Part shown: in pieces, positions 37,980 through 47,807 of the stretch | Layout of the letters: the number at the start of each line of letters is the position of its first letter | Numbering within the stretch: position 1 is the first letter of the stretch | Source: Planctomycetaceae bacterium | GTDB lineage: Bacteria; Planctomycetota; SZUA-567 | Assembly (NCBI GenBank): GCA_021203245.1 | Contig: JAJQBO010000203.1 | Coordinates: 1 to 64,000, forward strand | Direction of reading: 5' to 3' | Length of the DNA: 64,000 bases | The notes under the pieces: model-generated | The model's input: the letters and a program-made list of their open reading frames with translations, nothing else | Told to the model about the DNA's origin: nothing | The model's database searches: none | Position numbers and translations under genes: made by a program

Positions 37980-39287
37980 GTGGACGACAAAGGGCTTCTC
38001 CATATCGACCAGCGCCAGGGCCATGTCGCCATCGACATGGGACTGATGAATGAGCGCCAGGTCAAAGACGCCACCATGCAGATGCTGGTCAAAAACGCCA
38101 CCCTGGCGACGCCGCGCAGCTTCGGCCAGGTGGCGCTCGAACTCGGCTATCTCGACCAGGAGGGCTTGGCGGCGGTCGAGATGGAGGAGCGCCGCCGCCG
38201 CCGGCTCATCACCGGCTACGAGATTATCGACATCATCGGTTCCGGCACCATCGCCACCGTCTACCACGCCATGCAACTGACGATGGACCGCGAGGTGGCG
38301 TTGAAGATTCTCCACCCGTGCCTGGCGTCTGACCCGGTGTTTGTCCGGGCCTATATCGCCGAGGCGCAGGCAGTCTCCCGGTTCCACCACCCGAACATCG
38401 TCCAGGGCTTTGATGCGGGCGAATCGAACGGCTTTTTCTATTTTGCCCACGAATACCTGCTCGGCGGCTCCATCGCCGACCGGCTGGCGCGGGGCGAAGA
38501 GGAGACGCGCTTTTCCGAAGGCAGGCTCCTGAAATACCTGCGGCAGACCACCGCCGCCCTCATGCACGCCTGGAACGTCGCCGTCTACCACGGCGACATC
38601 AACCCGGGCAACCTTCTCCTCGACGCGAACGGCAACATCAAGCTGGCCAACCTGGGCGTTCCCCGTGTGGCGGGCCTGCGCACCTCGGGCGGCGTGGCCA
38701 TGCCCGGCTTTGTCCGCTGCGGTCCCGAATATGCCGCGCCGGAGCAATTGGACAAACCCGACCTCGTCAACCCGCAGACAGACATGTACAGCCTCGGCGC
38801 GACGTTCTACCACATCTCGTTCGGCGTCCAGCCGTTTACCGCTCCCGAAGGCGTGCCGCTGGCCGAGTACCGCCGGACGGCGCAACTGCCGTCCTTTTCG
38901 CTGGAGAGCCAGGAGGGGTTTTCGGCCAAGTATCTGCGCCTCATCCACGACATGCTTGAGGTCGATCCGGCCAAGCGCCCGGCCAATCCGGAGGAACTCG
39001 CCGACCGGCTGGAAAAATTCCACCAGTCCACCTCCGACGACTCCAGCGTGCCCGGACAGGTGCGGACCGGCGTCGTTCCGACGTCTTCGGCCGTGTCCGG
39101 CCGGACCTCGGGGCGGTTTTCGAAGCGCGCAATCGCGCCCAATTCGCAATCGCCCGAGCGGGCGTTTTCCCTCAAGCGGCGCGACGGGGTGGGGCGGGCC
39201 TCGCCGACCCGGCGCTGGCTCATCGGGGGCGTCGTGGCCGGGCTGGGCGCGGTCCTGCTGTGGCTGCTGTTTGTTTCCCGGGGATAA
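37980..39287 (+). CDS. Eukaryotic-like Ser/Thr kinase-fold protein, possibly catalytically altered (DFG replaced by NLG), C-terminal TM
   Basis: IGSGTIATVYHAMQLTMDREVALKIL; YHGDINPGNLLL; IKLANLGVPR; YAAPEQLDKP; DMYSLGATFYH; GTG start. Confidence 0.85.
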   Translation: MDDKGLLHIDQRQGHVAIDMGLMNERQVKDATMQMLVKNATLATPRSFGQVALELGYLDQEGLAAVEMEERRRRRLITGYEIIDIIGSGTIATVYHAMQLTMDREVALKILHPCLASDPVFVRAYIAEAQAVSRFHHPNIVQGFDAGESNGFFYFAHEYLLGGSIADRLARGEEETRFSEGRLLKYLRQTTAALMHAWNVAVYHGDINPGNLLLDANGNIKLANLGVPRVAGLRTSGGVAMPGFVRCGPEYAAPEQLDKPDLVNPQTDMYSLGATFYHISFGVQPFTAPEGVPLAEYRRTAQLPSFSLESQEGFSAKYLRLIHDMLEVDPAKRPANPEELADRLEKFHQSTSDDSSVPGQVRTGVVPTSSAVSGRTSGRFSKRAIAPNSQSPERAFSLKRRDGVGRASPTRRWLIGGVVAGLGAVLLWLLFVSRG

Positions 39288-39290
39288 GGC

Positions 39291-40169
39291 ATGAGCCCAT
39301 ACTACACCGTCCTGCTGCTGGCGTTCGTTATCCTGCTGGCCGTCCTGCTGATTCGCTATATCAACAACACCGTCGACGGCGAATTCCGCAGCCTGGCGCG
39401 GAGCGTTTCCGACCCCGACTACCGGGCCGAACAACTGGCGGCGGTCGACGCCAGGCTGGCGGCGCTTCTCCCCCTCGCGCCGGACGTGCCGCCGCTCGTC
39501 AAGCCGGGGCCGCTTCGCGGCGTGCTTGCGCCCATGCTGCTGGCGCTTGGGGTGGTACTGTTGTGGGGCGCCGGGTCGGCGGTGCATGACAGGGACAAAT
39601 GGCTGTACGGCGGGGTGGCGGTCCTGGCGCTGGCGATTGCGATCATGCTGGTGACGCTCCGGAAGCGGCGGCGGGCGCGCACGGCGCGGCTCCTCCTCTA
39701 CCGGGCCGACCTGCGCCGCCTCGACGACAACCGCGCCGGCGCTGCCGAAGATCTGCGCGAACTTCTGAAGCTCACCCCCTGGGACGACAGCGCCTGGGCC
39801 GAACTGTCGGACGATCTCGCCGCCGACGGCCAACTGGAGGATGCGCTCGCCGCCATCGATCAGGCCGCCGCCGTCGACCCGAGGTACGACGAATACCGCC
39901 AGCTCCAGGCGTCACTCGCGATACGCGCGGGCAAACTCGACCGCGCCAGGCAGGCTATCCGGGAATGGACCGAACTGGACGGAGTGGCTGACGACGACCC
40001 CCGCCTCGCCATCTACACGGCGGCCTTGCAACTGGCCGAAGGCGAGCGGGAAGCGGCGGCGGCGACCATTCGCACCGTTTTGCTGGACCGCGACGCCGCG
40101 GCGTGGGAATACCTGGATTCGGACAGCGCCTTGTCGGGAATCCGCGCGCTGCTGCCGGGAAAGGGATAA
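39291..40169 (+). CDS. Membrane-anchored TPR-like protein
   Basis: Two TM segments then helical repeats (YRADLRRLDDNRAGAAEDLRELLKLTPWDDSAWAELSDDLAADGQLEDALAAIDQAAAVDP). Confidence 0.7.
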   Translation: MSPYYTVLLLAFVILLAVLLIRYINNTVDGEFRSLARSVSDPDYRAEQLAAVDARLAALLPLAPDVPPLVKPGPLRGVLAPMLLALGVVLLWGAGSAVHDRDKWLYGGVAVLALAIAIMLVTLRKRRRARTARLLLYRADLRRLDDNRAGAAEDLRELLKLTPWDDSAWAELSDDLAADGQLEDALAAIDQAAAVDPRYDEYRQLQASLAIRAGKLDRARQAIREWTELDGVADDDPRLAIYTAALQLAEGEREAAAATIRTVLLDRDAAAWEYLDSDSALSGIRALLPGKG

Positions 40170-40172
40170 GGG

Positions 40173-41114
40173 ATGAAAAATCTGGGTCTGGTGTTTTTAC
40201 CGCCGGTCAACGGCCTGCCGGGAATGGAAGAGCGCCACGTCGCCGCCTTGCGGCAGCGGGTGCCGTCGGTCGACTGGCGCGTCTGCGCGGACAAGGACGA
40301 AACGGCCTCACTCCTTCCCGATGCAGTCGCGGCGCTGGTCTGGGCGTTTTCGTCGTCGTGGAACGGCAAGGCCGGGAACCTCCGCCTCATCGCCACGCCG
40401 GCGGCGGGGCGCGACTGGATTCACGCGACGCCCCGCGACGGCCTGGAAATCCTCTTCGGCCACTACCACGGCGAACTGATGGCCGAGACCGTGCTCGGGC
40501 TTATGCTCGCCTTTACCCGGGGCATCAAGGACTCTCTCGACCGCCGTGGCGAAGTCTGGCCCAGGGTGGAGGTGGGGAGCGCCATGCGGCCGCTGCGGGG
40601 CAGTCACGCGGTTATCGTCGGCTTCGGCAATATCGGCAAGTGGGTGGGGCGGCTGCTCGCGCCCATGGGCGTGCGCGTTACCGGCGTCAACCGGTCGAAC
40701 CTGGACCGGCCCGACTCTTTCCGCCCCGACGACCGGGTGATTCGCCTGGACGAGCTCGATTCGGTTCTCCCCGAAGCCGACCACCTGGTCATGGTCCTGC
40801 CCGGCGACACCGGTACCGACAAGCTTCTTGACGCGCGCCGCATCGGGTTGCTTCGTCCCGACGCCTATGTTTATAATATAGGGCGCGGCAACGCCATCGA
40901 CCTGGACGCCTTGACGGCGGCATTGCGGGAGGGGCGGCTGGCGGGGGCTGGCCTCGACGTCTACCCGGAGGAACCGCTGCCGACGGACGCTCCCATCCGG
41001 TCGTGCCCGAGGACCATCCTGCTGCCGCACGTGTCGGCGTTTGGCCCCACGTATTTCGACCTGTGGATGAAGGAATTGCTGCCTGCGCTGGAGGGGATTT
41101 TCGGCAAAAAATAG
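40173..41114 (+). CDS. D-2-hydroxyacid dehydrogenase family protein (NAD-binding)
   Basis: HAVIVGFGNIGKWVGRLLAPMGVRVTGVNR; NIGRGNAIDLDALTAALREGRLAGAGLDVYPEEPLP. Confidence 0.88.
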   Translation: MKNLGLVFLPPVNGLPGMEERHVAALRQRVPSVDWRVCADKDETASLLPDAVAALVWAFSSSWNGKAGNLRLIATPAAGRDWIHATPRDGLEILFGHYHGELMAETVLGLMLAFTRGIKDSLDRRGEVWPRVEVGSAMRPLRGSHAVIVGFGNIGKWVGRLLAPMGVRVTGVNRSNLDRPDSFRPDDRVIRLDELDSVLPEADHLVMVLPGDTGTDKLLDARRIGLLRPDAYVYNIGRGNAIDLDALTAALREGRLAGAGLDVYPEEPLPTDAPIRSCPRTILLPHVSAFGPTYFDLWMKELLPALEGIFGKK

Positions 41115-41123
41115 GAGGATCCT

Positions 41124-42617
41124 ATGCATCTACATCTGGACTGCCAATTCGGCATGGCGGGCGACATGCTCCTTTCCGCCCTTATTGACGCCGGCGCGGA
41201 CAAGGAGGCAATTGTCGCCATCCTGCGCAGCACCGGGCTCGCCGATTTCGAGGTGGAAGTGGAGCGGACTACCCGCGGCGGCGTCTCGGCCATGCGTCTT
41301 GACGTGATTGACACTAGCGGTGCGGTGCGGCAGGGCAACCATACACACGATCATGATCACGGCCACGATCACGAGCACGACAAGGATCACCACGGCCATG
41401 CGCACGACCATCCGCACGGCCACGCGCACGGGCATGATCACGAACACGAACAGCCCCACGGCCATGAGCACGGCCACAGCCACGGCGCTCATCGCCACGG
41501 TCCGCACAGGCATCTGGAAGACCTGCTCCGGTTTTTGGAAAACGACACCATTGTCCCCCGGGTGCGCGAGCGGGCGAGCCGCATTTTCCGCATCATGGCC
41601 CAGGCCGAGGCGACCGTCCACGGCCAGACCGTCGACACCGTGCATTTCCACGAGATCAGCGGCATCGACACGGCGGTGGACGTCATCGGCTCCTGCATCG
41701 CGCTTGAATTGTTGGACGTCGACAGCATTTCGGCCTCGCCCCCGTCGGTCGGGTCGGGGATGCTGATGTGCGAGCACGGCATCTTCCCGGTTCCCGCCCC
41801 CGCCACGCTGGAAATCCTCAAAAGCAACAACATCCCCTGGCGCGCGGGCGGCGAAGGCGAGCGCGCCACCCCGACCGGCATGGCGCTCCTCGCCGGACTG
41901 GCCGAATCCTTCGGCGACTCGCCGCAGATAACCGTCACCCGCATCGGCTACGGAGCCGGCCACCGCGAGTTCGAAGACGTACCCAACCTCCTCCGCGTTA
42001 TTATAGGAAAACCGGGCATCCCGGGCGAGTCCGAGCGTCCCGGCGGCGGCAAAACCATCATCGCGGAGCCCGAGCAGGAAGTCAGTGGCGAGATAGTCCG
42101 CGTTCCCCTGGACGAAGCCATGCTTCCCGAGGCGGTCGCGGCCATGCTCCCGGGCGAAATCGCCGCCGACGGCGACCGGGTGGTGGAGTTCCGTTTCGTC
42201 GTCGACGACATGACGCCCGAGGCCGTCGCCTACCTGTGCGAGCGTTGCCTTGCCGCCGGCGCGCTTGAAGCCTACGCCGTTGCCGCCATTATGAAAAAGG
42301 GCCGTCCCGGCCATGAGGTCACCGTCCTGGCGACGACCGACTCCACTCCCGTAGTCGTGAACGTCCTCTGGCGCGAGTCCACCACCTTCGGCATGCGCGT
42401 GGGCGAGCGGTCGCGGCTGGTGTTGGCCCGTGACATCCGTTCGGTTCTGGTGCTTGGCCACGAGGTGCGGGTCAAGCTGGGCTGGCTCGGCGGCACCCTT
42501 GTCCGCTGCCAGCCCGAATACGAAGACTGCCGCAAAGCCGCCCTCGACAGCGGTCGGCCGCTGGTCGAGGTGTATCATTTGGCGGCGAGGGCGGCGGAGA
42601 AGTTTGTTTCCAATTAA
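41124..42617 (+). CDS. larC: LarC-like nickel-insertion protein (nickel-pincer cofactor) with very His-rich insert
   Basis: MHLHLDCQFGMAGDMLLSALIDAGAD; TVHFHEISGIDTAVDVIGSCIALELL; single uninterrupted frame; HDHDHGHDHEHDKDHHGHAHDHPHGHAHGHDHEHE. Confidence 0.88.
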   Translation: MHLHLDCQFGMAGDMLLSALIDAGADKEAIVAILRSTGLADFEVEVERTTRGGVSAMRLDVIDTSGAVRQGNHTHDHDHGHDHEHDKDHHGHAHDHPHGHAHGHDHEHEQPHGHEHGHSHGAHRHGPHRHLEDLLRFLENDTIVPRVRERASRIFRIMAQAEATVHGQTVDTVHFHEISGIDTAVDVIGSCIALELLDVDSISASPPSVGSGMLMCEHGIFPVPAPATLEILKSNNIPWRAGGEGERATPTGMALLAGLAESFGDSPQITVTRIGYGAGHREFEDVPNLLRVIIGKPGIPGESERPGGGKTIIAEPEQEVSGEIVRVPLDEAMLPEAVAAMLPGEIAADGDRVVEFRFVVDDMTPEAVAYLCERCLAAGALEAYAVAAIMKKGRPGHEVTVLATTDSTPVVVNVLWRESTTFGMRVGERSRLVLARDIRSVLVLGHEVRVKLGWLGGTLVRCQPEYEDCRKAALDSGRPLVEVYHLAARAAEKFVSN

Positions 42618-42794
42618 CAGTTAATAATTCACAATTAACAATGCACAATTCACAATTACAGGAAGAATTACAGTCAGGATTCGCTCGCTTCCGCTCGCTT
42701 TTTCCTCCAATTTGAGACGAGCGAGCGGTAGCGAGCGGATCCTAAAATGTATTGAGTCCAGTAATTGTGCATTGTGAATTGTGCATTGTGAATT
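42610..42794. repeat. Family B AT-rich heptamer inverted element, copy 4, with nested GC-rich palindrome
   Basis: ttcacaattaacaatgcacaattcacaatta ... taattgtgcattgtgaattgtgcattgtgaatta; inside ggattcgctcgcttccgctcgc / gcgagcggtagcgagcggatcc. Confidence 0.85.
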
Positions 42795-42854
42795 AAAAAA
42801 ACGGACAGCCTCCCGGCTGTCCGTTCTCCTTGCATAAATCCCAAACCCCAAATG

Positions 42855-43919
<1,065 letters not shown>

Positions 43920-44107
43920 TCAATGCGGGTCGCGCCATCCCCTCGCGCTAACCCGACAGATTATACCCGGCAATTATTTCCGTTGCAAGGGTGGAACGAG
44001 GAAACAATTCTTGTATAATCGACGCAAACGATGCGCCTGCTGAACGTAAAATCCGGTCCGGCGGCAAAAAGCCTTGCAGGGCCGATAGTAATAAGGAATC
44101 ACACCGC

Positions 44108-45364
44108 ATGAGAAGAGGTTTAGGAACGCCCCAACGGCCGGTACGGGACCGCCACGAATCGGAGGCCCTGAGCGTCTCCGAACTCACTCGCACCATCAAG
44201 ACCTTGTTGGAAGGCCGGATAGGGACCGTTTCGGTCACGGGCGAAATCGCCGGCCTCAAGGCCAGTCCGTCCGGCCACGTCTATTTCTCCCTCAAGGATT
44301 CGATGGCCCTGGTGGATTGCGTCATCTGGCGAAGTGCCGCCGGGCGGTTGCGGTCGCTCCCCGACGACGGCGCGAAGGTGACGGTTCGGGGCAAACTTGG
44401 CGTGTACGAACCGCGCGGCCGGTACCAGCTTATCGTTACCTCCATCGTCGCGGAAAAGGGCAAGGGGGATTTGTGGCAGCAGTTCGAGGAATTGAAAGCC
44501 AAGCTGGCCGCCGAGGGCCTGTTCAACCAGGACCGCAAAAAGCCGCTCCCGCCCGCGCCCCGCAGCATCGGCATCGTCACCAGCCCCAACGGCGCGGCGC
44601 TCCGCGATATGCTGAAAATTCTTTCCCAGCGGTCTCCCAACACCCACGTCGTCGTTTCGCCCGCGACGGTGCAGGGCTTCGGCGCGTCGCGGGAGATTGT
44701 CGCCGCGCTGGAGCGGCTCGACCGGTGGGGCGGGGCGGACGTGCTGATCGTCGGCCGGGGCGGCGGGTCGTTGGAGGATTTGTGGTGTTTCAACGACGAA
44801 GCCGTGGCCCGCGCCATCGCCGCCGCCGCGACGCCGGTCGTGTCGGCGGTCGGCCACGAGACCGATTTCACCATCGCCGATTTTGTCGCCGACGCCCGGG
44901 CGGCAACGCCGTCGGAGGCGGCGGAGTACGTGGTGCCGGATTCGTCGCATCTCCGGGGCCGCGTCGCCCATGCCGCCCAGGTGTTGTCCCGCGCCCTCGC
45001 GGGGGCCGTTCGCGAGCGCCGCGAAGCGCTTCGGGGCGTCGCCCGCTGCCGCCTCTACCGTCACCCGGAAGACCTGTTCCAGGGCCGCTGGCAGCGGTTG
45101 GACGATACCGTGGACAGGATGGCCGATGCCGCCGCCGTCTCGGTCCGCCAGGCCTCGACCCGGCTCGACCTCCTAGAGGCCCGTCTGAAGGGCATCAATC
45201 CGCTGGCCGTACTGGAACGCGGCTACGCCGTTGTCCTGGACGCGAATGGCAAAGCCGTCACCGACGCGGCTGCGGTGGAGGAAGGGGATATGGTGCGGGC
45301 GCGGTTGTATCGGGGCAGTATCGGCGCGCGGGTGACGGAAACAATGCCCGGTACAGGTCAATAA
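44108..45364 (+). CDS. xseA: Exodeoxyribonuclease VII large subunit
   Basis: LSVSELTRTIKTLLEGRIGTVSVTGEIAGLKASPSGHVYFSLKD; GIVTSPNGAALRDML; IVGRGGGSLEDLWCFNDEAVARAI. Confidence 0.94.
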   Translation: MRRGLGTPQRPVRDRHESEALSVSELTRTIKTLLEGRIGTVSVTGEIAGLKASPSGHVYFSLKDSMALVDCVIWRSAAGRLRSLPDDGAKVTVRGKLGVYEPRGRYQLIVTSIVAEKGKGDLWQQFEELKAKLAAEGLFNQDRKKPLPPAPRSIGIVTSPNGAALRDMLKILSQRSPNTHVVVSPATVQGFGASREIVAALERLDRWGGADVLIVGRGGGSLEDLWCFNDEAVARAIAAAATPVVSAVGHETDFTIADFVADARAATPSEAAEYVVPDSSHLRGRVAHAAQVLSRALAGAVRERREALRGVARCRLYRHPEDLFQGRWQRLDDTVDRMADAAAVSVRQASTRLDLLEARLKGINPLAVLERGYAVVLDANGKAVTDAAAVEEGDMVRARLYRGSIGARVTETMPGTGQ

Positions 45365-45386
45365 CGTCCGGTTCGCCCACCCCACT

Positions 45387-45446
45387 CGTCACCCCGGCGT
45401 GCGGAATCCACCAGCGAAGAAAACGGGCGGTTCGGCCGGGGTCCAA
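45387..45446. repeat. Family A element, half copy 3 (core variant 2)
   Basis: CGTCACCCCGGCGTGCGGAATCCACCAGCGAAGAAAACGGGCGGTTCGGCCGGGGTCC. Confidence 0.8.
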
Positions 45447-45569
45447 GCCAGCTACGGCGAATTCACCAGACTCAGGCGGGTATTGCGGTATAAGAGGCAT
45501 AAAAACCGCACCGCGAACAAATATTCACGGTGCGGTTGTCAGTAAGTGCGTCGCAAAACTCACATACGT

Positions 45570-45780
45570 GGCACCATCCCCCACTCATCACTCAAACTCC
45601 GCCACCCCCGCGGACGCGGGGGCCCAGCGGGCATTTCAATGAAGGAACGGTGGTACATACCCGATTCCCAACAACGGACAAGGGAAAACAAATCGTTCCC
45701 TCGTTGATCCGTCCGCTGGATCCCCGCGTTCGCGGGGATGACGGGGTTATTGGTATGAGTGGGGGTGACGCAGGCGCGGA
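45570..45780. repeat. Compound palindromic element (family D; GATCCCCGCG-type core)
   Basis: CCCCCACTCAT..CCCCGCGGACGCGGGG..CCGCTGGATCCCCGCGTTCGCGGGGATGACG..ATGAGTGGGGG. Confidence 0.7.
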
Positions 45781-45790
45781 TCATTCGCTA

Positions 45791-47086
45791 TTACCACCGC
45801 CCAACCCGCTTGCGGTCCGCAACCTTCCGCCCGCTCCCCACCTCGTCGAAATAACTCCGCTGCGCGCTCGCCACCCCTTGCGGCTCGACATAGACATAGC
45901 GTCCGCCGCGCACCTCGGCATTGAGGGCGAGCATGCGTTTCTTCCACTTCACCTCCCACTCCTCGAGCGATTCGCCTTGATCCCGCAGGAGGCGCTCGAC
46001 CTCGGCCAGGGCGGCCTGGGTGATACGGCGATTCCATTGCCGGTCGAAGTCGCGCGGTTCGCGCGCGCCCGAGGCGCAGGTCTCAACCAGGGCAGGGACG
46101 TCCAGGCCCCACACCACCCGGCAGGCGCGCATAAAGCGGCCCATCACCGGCACCGGCCAGCGCATATAGGGGTAGGGGCGGTGCGGGTCGATGGCGGCGT
46201 CGATGGCCTGACGGACCGCCTCGGGGCCGACTTTCTCGAGTTCATTTTGCTCGCGGATAAAGATGGCGTTACCGGTTGCCATGCGGAAGTCGAAGACAAT
46301 GCCCCACATGACCGAATAGTCGTCGATACTGATCTGGTCGCCCATGATCTTGTTCATGGTGGCGCGGACCGAGGGGGCGCGGTTGGAATTGAGGAGCTGG
46401 GCCAGGTGAGTCAGCCGTTCGACATTGACCGAGCCGACGTCGTCGACGCCGACGGCGATGCCGTTATGGTCGAACTGGATTTTCCCGCTCTCCATGTTCA
46501 TGGCCATGCCTTCGGCCAGCCACAGGGGAACGGTGGGAATTTTCGCGACCTTGTAGCCGGACACCAGTTCGTACACTTCCGACGGGGTCGGATAATGCAC
46601 GGCGCGGTGGCAGTACTGGTGGAAGCCTTCATGCATGGCGGTCGCTTCGGGCGGCACCTTGCCGCTCTTGCGGTAGTAGACATGCACCTCGCCCGAGGTG
46701 GTGCAGAAGCCGTTGGTCGAATAGGCAGGGAACTCGTACAGCGCCGCCTGGCGGTCGTACTGTTTGCGGTTCAGGTGGAGCCAGAAGGGCATGGCCTCGC
46801 CCGGAGGCAGGGGCAGTTCGTCCAGGCCTGAATAGATGTCGAACATCTTTTCCATCATCAAGGCGCAACTGCGGGCCATTTCCTGGCTCCGCGACGCGTC
46901 TTTCGCGCCGGCGACCGAGACGACATAGTGCTGGGAGGAATATTCCCCCGCCTGGGTCGGTTCGCCCGAATCGGCCCAATCGCTGTCGGCCTCGACGCAG
47001 CCGGCGACCACAAAGGCCAGAACAGCCAGGAGGAGGAGGGCAGGGCGGTAGTTAGTACGCATCCGCATTGAAAATCCCCAATACAA
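45791..47086 (-). CDS. Lipoprotein with HExxH-type (HEGFH) motif, DUF1570-like putative metallopeptidase
   Basis: Lipobox AFVVAGC; AMHEGFHQYCHRAVHYP and downstream WLAEGMAMNMES glutamate. Confidence 0.65.
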   Translation of the reverse strand: MYWGFSMRMRTNYRPALLLLAVLAFVVAGCVEADSDWADSGEPTQAGEYSSQHYVVSVAGAKDASRSQEMARSCALMMEKMFDIYSGLDELPLPPGEAMPFWLHLNRKQYDRQAALYEFPAYSTNGFCTTSGEVHVYYRKSGKVPPEATAMHEGFHQYCHRAVHYPTPSEVYELVSGYKVAKIPTVPLWLAEGMAMNMESGKIQFDHNGIAVGVDDVGSVNVERLTHLAQLLNSNRAPSVRATMNKIMGDQISIDDYSVMWGIVFDFRMATGNAIFIREQNELEKVGPEAVRQAIDAAIDPHRPYPYMRWPVPVMGRFMRACRVVWGLDVPALVETCASGAREPRDFDRQWNRRITQAALAEVERLLRDQGESLEEWEVKWKKRMLALNAEVRGGRYVYVEPQGVASAQRSYFDEVGSGRKVADRKRVGRW

Positions 47087-47250
47087 TTGACGAAGTCCGA
47101 TAACTGCGTACTCCCACGAGAGTTGCCGCTATTCGGCTTGCCGTGAATTTCCCCTCCCCACCCTGTTCCATTCAAAGTTTTTCGGCAAAATCCCCCAGGG
47201 TATGCCGCATAAGCGTTATGTTTTATCAAAAACCGTTTTCCTCACCCTTT

Positions 47251-47452
47251 CGTCACCCCGGCGTGCATACGTTCACCGTGCAACAAACGTGAGGTTGTGC
47301 CGGGGCAGCAGAGGAGCATCTGCTGCAGTTTTCCCCAACCGGCGTAGACGAAACAAATCGCGTCCGCGACTACCCCGGCACAACTTCACGCCCTTCGCCC
47401 GTTGTAGTAGCCGTCATTCCCGAAGGCGGTGGTCGGGAACGCCGGGGTGACG
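47251..47452. repeat. Family A palindromic element, copy 4
   Basis: CGTCACCCCGGCGTGC..GTTGTGCCGGGGCAGCAG..CTACCCCGGCACAACTTC..CGCCGGGGTGACG. Confidence 0.88.
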
Positions 47453-47465
47453 AAGGAGCATCGTG

Positions 47466-47807
47466 CTACATCATCCCGCCGAGATCGATGCCGAGGGACG
47501 ACAGATCGACCCCGCCCGCCATCTCGCGCATGGCGTCGGCACGGAGCGCGCCGACTTTCTTGCGGGCGTCGGCGACGGCGGCGATAGTGAGGTCGGCCAG
47601 CATGTCCGGGTCGTTCGGGTCGATGACCCCCGGTTCGTACTTGAGGCCGATCAGTTCGCCCAGGCCGTTGACGGTCGCCGTCACCATGCCTGCGCCGGCG
47701 CTGCCTTCGCAGCTTTGCTTGGCCAGGTCCGCCTGGGCGGTCTTGGCCTTTTCCATCATCTCTTTGGCGTTTTTCATCAGGTCGAAAATATTGCCCATTC
47801 CGCTCAT
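47466..47807 (-). CDS. ybaB: YbaB/EbfC family nucleoid-associated protein
   Basis: MGNIFDLMKNAKEMMEKAKTAQADLAKQ...GAGMVTATVNGLGELIGLKYEP; next to dnaX. Confidence 0.9.
   Translation of the reverse strand: MSGMGNIFDLMKNAKEMMEKAKTAQADLAKQSCEGSAGAGMVTATVNGLGELIGLKYEPGVIDPNDPDMLADLTIAAVADARKKVGALRADAMREMAGGVDLSSLGIDLGGMM

Noticed and set aside
37446-39833. 795-aa minus-strand ORF opposite alaS end, kinase and TPR genes
   Set aside because: Crosses several real genes on the other strand; shadow ORF.
41336-41515. His-rich repeat in larC considered as an assembly artefact or tandem DNA repeat
   Set aside because: Codon usage varies between units and the frame is intact; His-rich segments occur in LarC-type metallochaperones.
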